From JAABYT01 sp041581935 (GTDB lineage Bacteria; Pseudomonadota; Gammaproteobacteria; HK1), in NCBI GenBank assembly GCA_041581935.1, contig JBFICP010000196.1, positions 1 through 6,205 on the forward strand: DNA of 6,205 bases. Reading direction: 5' to 3'. Made by a program: the position numbers and the translations under genes. Below the pieces are notes generated by a model. That model did not search any database, was not told the origin of the DNA, and was given only the letters and a program-made list of their open reading frames with translations. This document shows, piece by piece, positions 1-5,776 of the stretch. The first letter of the stretch is position 1. Every line of letters starts with the position of its first letter.

Positions 1-28
1 GGTCCGGTTGCGAAAGTCGGCCCGATCC

Positions 29-445
29 TCATACGTCGATAACGCATTGCGCCATCCACTCCCCGTCGGCACGTCGCGATACCTCGAGCGCGGTGTAGGT
101 GGCCCCTTTCACTTCCACCGCCGGGCGATGTCGGGGAATATCCAAACGCTCTCCACGGGCTTCCCCAGTGAGCTGCGAATTCTCGACCTTGACGACGAAA
201 CGGCTGAACAACATACGCCGAACCGCCATCTCGTAGACAAGCGCGTTCAGCCATTCCACCAACAGCAGGTCGGCTTTCGGCGCATGGCAGGAGATTGGCA
301 CGCGGATACTCGGCGCGATGCGCTCGATATCCGTGATGGCCGCCGTCATCGCCAGCGCCGCCTGCTCGAAGACCGCAGCCAGAGTCGGCCCGTAGGCACG
401 AATTCCGATGTCGGCCTCATGGGAAAAGTGCTCCCAGCTGCTCAT
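29..445 (-). CDS. Archease (RtcB RNA ligase cofactor family)
   Basis: The gene encodes 138 residues, the usual archease length. Archease helps the RNA ligase RtcB to be guanylylated and to turn over in tRNA and RNA repair; it is a small cytosolic protein. Seen in the sequence: the N-terminal signature WEHFSHEADIGIRAYG (residues 4-19, with the metal-site Asp12), the helix LLVEWLNALVYE (61-72), the strand VKGATYTALEV (112-122), and a C-terminal Asp-Val (137-138), where the family has a conserved metal-binding Asp. The ATG at 445-443 was chosen because the family motif begins three residues after it. The frame stays open upstream to 586, but that stretch has no family resemblance. There is no strong Shine-Dalgarno sequence. 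RtcB is not visible; it could lie beyond the left edge. The identification is firm; the RtcB partnership is known for the family and not shown here. Confidence 0.9.
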   Translation of the reverse strand: MSSWEHFSHEADIGIRAYGPTLAAVFEQAALAMTAAITDIERIAPSIRVPISCHAPKADLLLVEWLNALVYEMAVRRMLFSRFVVKVENSQLTGEARGERLDIPRHRPAVEVKGATYTALEVSRRADGEWMAQCVIDV

Positions 446-616
446 TGCACAACAGACTCGGCGCTTTGCCCGGTCGACGCATTGACTTGTATCATCTCCC
501 AGCAAGCGTGTCTGTGCTCGGTCACCGGCATGTGTCGATGTGCGCCAATGATCCAAGTCAGTGACTACAAGCTTGCCATGTTGCATCGTTGAGCTGCTTT
601 TTCGGGGAGAATCGTA
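446..616. other. Divergent intergenic region between archease and Lon-like genes
   Basis: This 171-base gap must hold the promoters of both diverging genes. A TTGACT box at 482-487 (plus strand) has no acceptable -10 element 16-18 bases later. I found no convincing sigma-70, sigma-32 or ECF promoter on either strand, and no clear operator palindrome. The only strong signal is the ribosome binding site at its right end. Confidence 0.5.
604..610 (+). promoter_or_regulatory. Ribosome binding site deciding the TTG start of the Lon-like gene
   Basis: GGGGAGA lies 6 bases before TTG 617-619. An in-frame stop (TGA 590-592) lies just upstream. The next in-frame ATG is codon 51, inside conserved sequence, so TTG is the only reasonable start. 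Confidence 0.75.
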
Positions 617-3049
617 TTGACTGCCGCAAAGCCGCTAGCGCCTGAGTCGCTCTTTCACCCCTGCGATCCCGCCGATTTCGAGTTCGAAACCACCGATGAG
701 CTCGACGACCTCGTTCGTATCGTCGGACAGGACCGCGCAGTCGAAGCCGTGCGATTCGGCGCGGCGATGCCGGTCGACGGATACAACCTGTTCGTGCTCG
801 GGCCGCCAGGAACCGGGCGTCACCACTTCGTGAGCGACTTTCTCGCGCAACAGGCCGCCGAGCGGCCCGCGGCGCCGGACTGGTGTTACGTTAACAATTT
901 CGCCGAGCCGCACAAGCCTCGCGCCCTCGAGCTCCCCGCTGGGCGCGGAACAAAGCTTCGCGAAGACGTCGCATCACTCATCGGCGAGGTGCAGACCGCG
1001 ATTCCATCCGCATTCGAGACCGAGGATTATCATCATCGGCGCCAATCCTACGAGCGCGGCTTTCAGGAGGAGCAGGAACGCATCTTCCAGGAGGCACAGC
1101 GACATGCCGAGGAGCGGGGAATTCGCATCATTCAGACCCCTACCGGGGTGACCTTCGCGCCGATTCGCAGCGGGGAGGTCGTTACCCCCGAAGAGTTTGA
1201 AAAACTTTCGGACGATGAGAAGAAACGACTCGAGCAGGAGGTCGAGAAAATCGGCGCGGAGTTCCAGGCGTTGATGCAGGGAACACCGAAGCGTGTCAGG
1301 CGTCTGCGCGAGCAGCTTCGCGAGCTCGATCGCGACGTGACGGTATTCGCAGTCGGCGGTCTCATCGATGATCTAGCCGAATCGTACAAGGACCTGCCCG
1401 AGGTCGTCGAGTACTTGAAGGAGATGCAGGGCGACCTCATCGAGAATGGCGACCTGTTCCGCGCCTCGCGGGATCGCCCAGAGAACCTCACGCAGCTCAT
1501 CATGGGTGCGGGAGCCCGCTCGCAGGAGCAGTCGGATCCCATGCGACGCTATGGTGTTAATCTGCTAGTGAGCAACGCCGATTCGAGCGGTGCTCCCGTG
1601 GTCGTCGAGGACCATCCCGCCTACGTGCATCTCATCGGCAGAATCGAGCACCAGGCCCATCTTGGCACCCTGGTCACGGACTTCCAGCTGATTAAACCGG
1701 GAGCGCTACATCGCGCCAACCACGGATACCTGGTGCTCGACGCCCGCAAGGTCCTCACCGAGCCCTTTGCCTGGAGCGCGCTCAAAGAAACACTGCGATC
1801 AGGACACATCCGAATCGAGTCCATTGGTCAGGCCTACAGCCTGGTGAGCACGGTGTCGCTGGAGCCCGAGCCAATTCCCGTGCAGCTCAAGGTCGTATTG
1901 ATTGGCGAACGCATGCTCTACTACCTCCTCGAGGCGCTGGATCCGGAATTCTCGGAGCTGTTCAAGGTGTCCGCCGATTTCGACGATCGCATGCCGCGCA
2001 GCGCCGAGAATCAAACGCTGCTCGCGCAGCTGCTCGGCACGGTCGCCAGGCGCGAGGGCCTCAATCCTCTGCACTGCTCGGCGGTGGCCCGCGTGATCGA
2101 GGAGAGCGCGCGCTATGCCGGCGACGCCGAGCGTCTCTCTGCCGAGCTGCGTCGCGCCATTGATATCGCCCGTGAGGCCCACAGCTTCGCGTGCCAGCGG
2201 GGTGAGGCGGTCATCATGGCCGAGGATGTCCAGGTTGCCATCGATGCTCGCGACCGTCGCCAGAGCCGCGTCCGCGACCGTATGCAGGAGGAGATTCTAA
2301 GGGGCACGCTGCTCATCGACACCGAAGGTGCCAAGGAGGGTCAAATCAACGGCCTCGCGGTTTCGCGCGTGGGGCAGCACACTTTTGGTCATCCGACGCG
2401 GATCACTGCCCGACTCACGGTCGGTTCGGGCAAAGTGATCGACATCGAGCGTGAGGTTGAGCTCGGTGGGCCGCTGCATTCGAAGGGCGTGCTCATTCTC
2501 TCCGGCTTTCTCGCCTCGCATTACGTTACCGACCGTCCACTGTCATTTTCGGCGACGCTCGTATTCGAGCAGTCCTACAGCGGCGTCGAAGGAGACAGCG
2601 CATCGTCGGCGGAGCTCTACGCGCTGCTCTCGGCGCTGGCCCGATTGCCCATCAAGCAGAGCCTCGCCGTCACGGGCTCGGTCAATCAATATGGCGAGGT
2701 GCAGGCCATCGGTGGCGTCAACGAGAAGATCGAGGGCTTTTTCGACATTTGTCATGCACGGGGTCTGACCGGCGAGCAGGGGGTGATCATTCCGATGGCC
2801 AATGTAAAGCACCTCATGCTACGCAGGAACGTGGTCGACGCGGTGGCGGATGGTAAGTTTCATGTTTATCCGGTTCAGACTATCGACCAAGGCATGGAGC
2901 TGCTGTCGGGCATGACCGCGGGGGAGCGCGACCTGCACGGCGAATTTCCGGAGGGCACTGTCAATCACCGCATCACGCGCAGACTCATCGAGCTTGCCGA
3001 CAACCGGCGTGCCTTCGCGTCGGATCACGGCGCCGAGGAGCGGCAGTGA
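617..3049 (+). CDS. Lon-like (AAA_32/LonC-type) serine protease
   Basis: The product has 810 residues and is a Lon-related protease with an AAA_32-type N-terminal region and a C-terminal Lon proteolytic domain. It is expected to be cytosolic and to degrade misfolded or specific substrates. Domain order: an N-terminal segment with FEFETTDELDDL (21-32); a P-loop-like GPPGTGRHH (62-70); a charged, coiled-coil-rich insertion (about 145-245); a Walker-B-like GYLVLDA (370-376); the AAA_32-typical LLEALDPEFSELFKVSADFD (437-456); and the Lon protease domain (about 575-770). The catalytic Ser661 lies in EGDSASSAE and its partner Lys704 in GGVNEKIEG, so the dyad is intact. The P-loop has Arg-His where canonical Walker A has Lys-Thr/Ser, and the Walker-B Asp is followed by Ala, not Glu. 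ATP hydrolysis may therefore be weak or absent. It is not classical Lon: the N-terminal LAN domain is missing. It is followed by a stress-type gene with a 4-base overlap. Confidence 0.92.
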   Translation: MTAAKPLAPESLFHPCDPADFEFETTDELDDLVRIVGQDRAVEAVRFGAAMPVDGYNLFVLGPPGTGRHHFVSDFLAQQAAERPAAPDWCYVNNFAEPHKPRALELPAGRGTKLREDVASLIGEVQTAIPSAFETEDYHHRRQSYERGFQEEQERIFQEAQRHAEERGIRIIQTPTGVTFAPIRSGEVVTPEEFEKLSDDEKKRLEQEVEKIGAEFQALMQGTPKRVRRLREQLRELDRDVTVFAVGGLIDDLAESYKDLPEVVEYLKEMQGDLIENGDLFRASRDRPENLTQLIMGAGARSQEQSDPMRRYGVNLLVSNADSSGAPVVVEDHPAYVHLIGRIEHQAHLGTLVTDFQLIKPGALHRANHGYLVLDARKVLTEPFAWSALKETLRSGHIRIESIGQAYSLVSTVSLEPEPIPVQLKVVLIGERMLYYLLEALDPEFSELFKVSADFDDRMPRSAENQTLLAQLLGTVARREGLNPLHCSAVARVIEESARYAGDAERLSAELRRAIDIAREAHSFACQRGEAVIMAEDVQVAIDARDRRQSRVRDRMQEEILRGTLLIDTEGAKEGQINGLAVSRVGQHTFGHPTRITARLTVGSGKVIDIEREVELGGPLHSKGVLILSGFLASHYVTDRPLSFSATLVFEQSYSGVEGDSASSAELYALLSALARLPIKQSLAVTGSVNQYGEVQAIGGVNEKIEGFFDICHARGLTGEQGVIIPMANVKHLMLRRNVVDAVADGKFHVYPVQTIDQGMELLSGMTAGERDLHGEFPEGTVNHRITRRLIELADNRRAFASDHGAEERQ
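3035..3040 (+). promoter_or_regulatory. Ribosome binding site of the stress-type gene
   Basis: GAGGAG lies inside the last codons of the Lon-like gene, 5 bases before GTG 3046-3048. It supports the GTG start and the GTGA stop/start overlap. Confidence 0.75.
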
Positions 3050-3837
3050 GCGTTCCGTCGCAAACCGTCCGCGCCCGGCGCGTCACCGTGGCGCTGCGAG
3101 GGTATGGCGTCGATGCGCGTCTGCTCGACGCCGCCGCGCGGCTCGCGCGCGACACCACCGCCGAGCTGACAGGTGTGTTCTTCGAGGACATCGATCTGTT
3201 GCGCCTCGCCGAGCTGCCGGTGGCCATTGAAATTTGCCGCACCACCAGCGTCCGGCGACGGGTCGAGGCCGGCGAGATAACCCGTGAGCTCACCGCCCAG
3301 GCGGCGGCCGCCGAGCAGGCCCTGGGCCGAGTCGCGGCGCAAGCGGGGGTCACCTGGTCGTTTCGCGTCGTGCGCGGCGCGGTGAGGGCATTGCTCGAGG
3401 CGGCCGCGGCCGAAGCCGACATCACTATTGTTGCTGCCGCGCACGGCGCTCTGTGGGGCTACCGGGAAAGCGCCGCGCAAGCCGATCGGCGGGCCCAGGA
3501 CGAGGCGCCCGTCGCCGTGGTCTTCGATGCTTCGGAGCCGGCGAAGCGGGCGTTGGGCATCGCCGTGCGCCTGGCCGTAGCGGAGCAACGACCGTTGACG
3601 GTCATTCTCTCGCCTGGCGAAGGGGAGACGGGCGAGAGCCTGCGTGAGCAGGCGCAGCGGGCGCTCGCCGGGCAATCGGTCCGTTATCATGTGCTCGACG
3701 CGCCGCAGAATTCGCACCTGATGGCGTTCTTGTGCGCGCACGTGCCCAGCATGCTGGTGGTGCCGGTATCGCCGTTCGCCGATGCCGTTCACGACCTCCA
3801 GCAACGCCTCGACGTCCCCGCGCTGCTGGTGCGCTGA
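3046..3837 (+). CDS. Universal-stress-like protein, two tandem UspA-type domains
   Basis: The product has 263 residues and no signal peptide or membrane segment, so it is probably cytosolic. Two alpha/beta halves resemble tandem UspA folds. The first starts at RRVTVALRGYGVDARLLDAA (11-30) and ends near ADITIVAAAHG (124-134). The second starts at APVAVVFDASEPAKRAL (154-170) and ends in SMLVVPVSPF (235-244) and VPALLVR. The glycine-rich ATP-binding motif of many Usp proteins (G-x2-G-x9-G-S/T) is not recognisable in either half. A signalling or partner-binding role is thus more likely than ATP binding (inference). Its GTG start overlaps the stop of the Lon-like gene (GTGA) and has a strong GAGGAG site, so both are probably made from one transcript in coupled fashion. 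Such a pairing suggests it assists or modulates the protease under stress. The family call is moderately sure, because the sequence is divergent and Ala-rich. Confidence 0.75.
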   Translation: MSVPSQTVRARRVTVALRGYGVDARLLDAAARLARDTTAELTGVFFEDIDLLRLAELPVAIEICRTTSVRRRVEAGEITRELTAQAAAAEQALGRVAAQAGVTWSFRVVRGAVRALLEAAAAEADITIVAAAHGALWGYRESAAQADRRAQDEAPVAVVFDASEPAKRALGIAVRLAVAEQRPLTVILSPGEGETGESLREQAQRALAGQSVRYHVLDAPQNSHLMAFLCAHVPSMLVVPVSPFADAVHDLQQRLDVPALLVR

Positions 3838-3838
3838 G

Positions 3839-3860
3839 ACGCCCCGCACGCGGGGTGTTT
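3839..3860 (+). terminator. Probable intrinsic terminator after the Lon-like/Usp operon
   Basis: The stem ACGCCCCG / CGGGGTGT (8 pairs, one of them G-U) has a CACG loop and starts 2 bases after the Usp stop codon. It is followed only by a short T run (TTT, 3858-3860, then C). The stem is strong and well placed; the T tract is poor, so termination may be partial. Confidence 0.55.
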
Positions 3861-3862
3861 CG

Positions 3863-3921
3863 CGGACACGTCGGCCACACCGTCCCTGGCCAATCGCCGA
3901 TGCGAACGCCAGGCGTGTCCG
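3863..3921 (+). other. Nested inverted repeat, possible structured RNA segment
   Basis: An outer stem pairs CGGACACGTC (3863-3872) with GGCGTGTCCG (3912-3921): 10 pairs, one of them G-T. Directly inside it, GGCCA (3873-3877) pairs with TGGCC (3887-3891) around a 9-base loop. No T run follows, so it is not a simple terminator. It could be a second folding element behind the terminator, a regulatory site, or chance in GC-rich DNA. Confidence 0.3.
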
Positions 3922-3984
3922 GCCCAGCGTGGTCGCCAGATTAGGAGCGCTTGGATACCGAACGCAAAAACTTGCATGAAACCA

Positions 3985-4014
3985 GAAACTTATGCGCGAG
4001 AATCGGGTCTATAT
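3985..4014 (+). promoter_or_regulatory. Candidate ECF/sigma-E-type promoter of the sigma-factor gene
   Basis: GAAACTT (3985-3991), then a 16-base spacer, then TCTATAT (4008-4014). Known RpoE promoters read about GGAACTT-N16-TCTGA, so the -35 matches in six of seven positions and the spacing is the expected one. The -10 is only partly alike. Transcription would begin near 4019-4021, before the ATG codons at 4029 and 4053 and after the TTG at 3951. It was found by eye; the housekeeping alternative (TATATG 4010-4015) lacks a -35 element. Confidence 0.35.
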
Positions 4015-4052
4015 GGGTACTTTTTTGCATGCGAAAGTTGCGCCGATTTCCT

Positions 4053-5645
4053 ATGAGCACGCCATCCAAATACGCGCCATCGCGACTCACAGCGACCATC
4101 CGGAAAGGCAGGGAGCAGGGATTCCTGACCTACGATGAGCTCCAGGACCAGCTCCCCGGGGATCTGCTCGATAGCGACGGGCTCGAGCCGGTCGTGGCAA
4201 TGCTGGCCGATTTCGGCGTGGAAGTGCTCGACGAAGCTCCGGACGCCGACAGCTTTTTTCCGACGCGCGACAGTGTCGGCGACGCCGACGCCGATCTCGA
4301 CGAGTTCCAGGCGGCGCTGGCGGCGCAAGGCGACGATCGCAGCGGGTCGCAGGACCCGCTGCGCGTTTACATGCGGCAAATGGGTAATACCGAGCTGCTC
4401 ACGCGCGCCGAAGAGGTCGTGCTCGCGAAGCGCATCGAGGAGGGACTCGGCGAGCGCAACGAGGCCATGGCCGGGTGCCCGGCGGTGATTGCGTGCGCGC
4501 GCGAGCTTTGGGAGAGCGTCGAGCAGGGTGAGCTCGGTATGCACGAGCTCGTAGCCAAAGCCCCGGGCGATGCCACGCGCGCCGCAGCGCACAAGGAGCC
4601 TGTGGAGCTCGTTGTCGCACGACAGCGTCTGGCTCGCCTGCGCGATTTGCACGAACGTTTTCTGCAGGTGCTCGCAAAACACGGTATCTACAGCGACCAA
4701 GCCGCCAAGCGGCGCGACGAGTTGTCGCGCACGTTCCTGCGCATCGATTTCCAGCCGGCCGCGATTGAGCGTATGGGCGGGCGGCTGCGCGGCCTCGCGG
4801 TGCAGGCACGCGAGCCGGGTATCGGCGATCGGCGCGCTCGGCTCGAGCTCGAAGCAGGTATGAGCATCGCGGACCTCGAGGCGGCGTGCCAGCGTATGAC
4901 CATCGGTGAAGCCAAGGCGCGACGCGCCAAGAATCAGCTGATCGAAGCCAATCTGCGTCTCGTGATCTCGATCGCCAAACTCTTCCGCAACCGCGGCATG
5001 GCGTTTCCCGATCTCATTCAGGAAGGCAACATCGGGCTCATGCGTGCCATCGAAAAATTCAACCATCGGCGGGGTTTCAAGCTCTCAACTTATGCCACAT
5101 GGTGGATTCGTCAAGCGATTACCCGTGCCATTGCCGACAAGGGGCGCACCATTCGCGTGCCGGTGCATCGCATGGATGCCGCCAGACGAATCAAGCGGGC
5201 GACTTCCAGAATCGTTCAAGAGACCGGCCGGGAGGCGGCGGTCGAGGAGATTGCCGAGCGCGTCGAGATGCCCATAGAGAAGGTCAACGAGCTACTCAAT
5301 CTCACTCCGGAACCGATTTCATTGGACATGCCCATCGGCGATGACGAGGAGTTTCGTCTCGGCACCATTATCCCCGACGAACGCGCCGATACGCCGTTTG
5401 ATACCGCCGCGGATCTGGCTCTCCAGTCGAACACTCGAGCGCTGTTGACAGGCCTCGATCGGCGGGAGGCGAGAATTCTGGCGATGCGTTTCGGTATCGG
5501 CATGGAATCGGAGCAGACCCTGGAGGCGATAGCTAAGGCGTTCGGCATCAGCCGCGAGCGTGTCCGCCAGATTTCCAACCGCGCATTGCGCAAGCTTCGC
5601 GCCCAGGGTGCAGCGGAGGACCTGCGCAGCTTTCACGAAGACTGA
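4053..5645 (+). CDS. RpoD-like sigma-70 factor (primary type, probably a paralogue)
   Basis: From ATG 4053 the product has 530 residues. It directs RNA polymerase to promoters. Regions seen: 1.1 (about 11-68, with RKGREQGFLTYDELQDQLP); 1.2 (about 100-132, DPLRVYMRQMGNTELLTRAEE begins it); a non-conserved region of about 150 residues, far shorter than in E. coli RpoD; region 2 (296-366, with LIQEGNIGLM and the melting and -10 segment STYATWWIRQAITRAI, keeping the Gln and Thr that read the -10); region 3 with the finger PIGDDEEF (427-434); and region 4 (about 462-530, helix-turn-helix ISRERVRQ at 499-506, keeping the -35 contacts Arg501, Glu502, Arg505 and Gln506). Region 4.2 reads ISNRALRKLR where E. 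coli RpoD has IEAKALRKLR. The ATG at 4053 was chosen because region 1.1 homology begins about ten residues later. There is no Shine-Dalgarno sequence there. ATG 4029 and TTG 3951 are in-frame alternatives. No dnaG or rpsU lies beside it, so a second RpoD-like sigma is more likely than the housekeeping one. Confidence 0.9.
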   Translation: MSTPSKYAPSRLTATIRKGREQGFLTYDELQDQLPGDLLDSDGLEPVVAMLADFGVEVLDEAPDADSFFPTRDSVGDADADLDEFQAALAAQGDDRSGSQDPLRVYMRQMGNTELLTRAEEVVLAKRIEEGLGERNEAMAGCPAVIACARELWESVEQGELGMHELVAKAPGDATRAAAHKEPVELVVARQRLARLRDLHERFLQVLAKHGIYSDQAAKRRDELSRTFLRIDFQPAAIERMGGRLRGLAVQAREPGIGDRRARLELEAGMSIADLEAACQRMTIGEAKARRAKNQLIEANLRLVISIAKLFRNRGMAFPDLIQEGNIGLMRAIEKFNHRRGFKLSTYATWWIRQAITRAIADKGRTIRVPVHRMDAARRIKRATSRIVQETGREAAVEEIAERVEMPIEKVNELLNLTPEPISLDMPIGDDEEFRLGTIIPDERADTPFDTAADLALQSNTRALLTGLDRREARILAMRFGIGMESEQTLEAIAKAFGISRERVRQISNRALRKLRAQGAAEDLRSFHED

Positions 5646-5670
5646 GTCCTTTTCTAGGATCGATGAACGA

Positions 5671-5693
5671 GGCCCTGCTAGCGAGCACGGGCC
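5671..5693. repeat. Inverted repeat / hairpin in the sigma-protease gap
   Basis: GGCCC-TGCT pairs with AGCA-(c)-GGGCC around the loop AGCG: nine pairs with a one-base bulge. It starts 26 bases after the sigma stop codon. No T run follows, so an intrinsic terminator is unlikely; it may be a transcript-stabilising or attenuating stem. Confidence 0.4.
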
Positions 5694-5730
5694 GGAATGC
5701 GCGATGATCCCGATTACTCGCAAGGAGCCT

Positions 5731-5746
5731 ACTTCGAATGCGAAGT
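5731..5746. repeat. Perfect short palindrome ACTTCG-N4-CGAAGT
   Basis: A 6-base perfect inverted repeat with a 4-base spacer, 30 bases before the M50 protease ATG. It could be a small hairpin or a dimer-binding site. It also overlaps the alternative ATG at 5738. Chance occurrence is not excluded. Confidence 0.3.
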
Positions 5747-5763
5747 GCGGCCGCCGAATCTCC

Positions 5764-5768
5764 AGGAG
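5764..5768 (+). promoter_or_regulatory. Ribosome binding site of the M50 protease gene
   Basis: AGGAG lies 8 bases before ATG 5777-5779. A second purine-rich site, AAGGAG (5722-5727), lies 10 bases before the in-frame ATG 5738, which would add 13 residues; the start is therefore not fully settled. Confidence 0.65.
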
Positions 5769-5776
5769 CTACATCG

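Noticed and set aside
482..487. TTGACT as a -35 element for the Lon-like gene
   Set aside because: No -10-like hexamer occurs 16-18 bases downstream.
8..592. Plus-strand open frame of 194 codons
   Set aside because: It lies opposite the clear archease gene, its product resembles no family, and it has no ribosome binding site.
3025..3849. Minus-strand open frame of 274 codons
   Set aside because: It is antisense to the Usp-like gene in high-GC DNA; its His/Arg/Gly-rich product has no recognisable domain, whereas the plus-strand frame does.
3972..4031. Direct repeat TTGCATG (3972-3978 and 4025-4031)
   Set aside because: Seven bases repeated once is compatible with chance, and the copies are unevenly placed relative to the candidate promoter.
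3990..5066. Minus-strand open frame of 358 codons
   Set aside because: It is antisense to the RpoD-like gene; long antisense frames are expected from GC-biased codon use, and the product shows no domain.
5631..5660. TTTCAC-N18-TAGGAT as a promoter for the M50 gene
   Set aside because: Both boxes match consensus poorly and the -35 lies inside the sigma coding sequence; too weak to call.
5671..5693. Terminator after the sigma gene
   Set aside because: The hairpin is followed by GGAATGCG, with no T run, so intrinsic termination is not supported.
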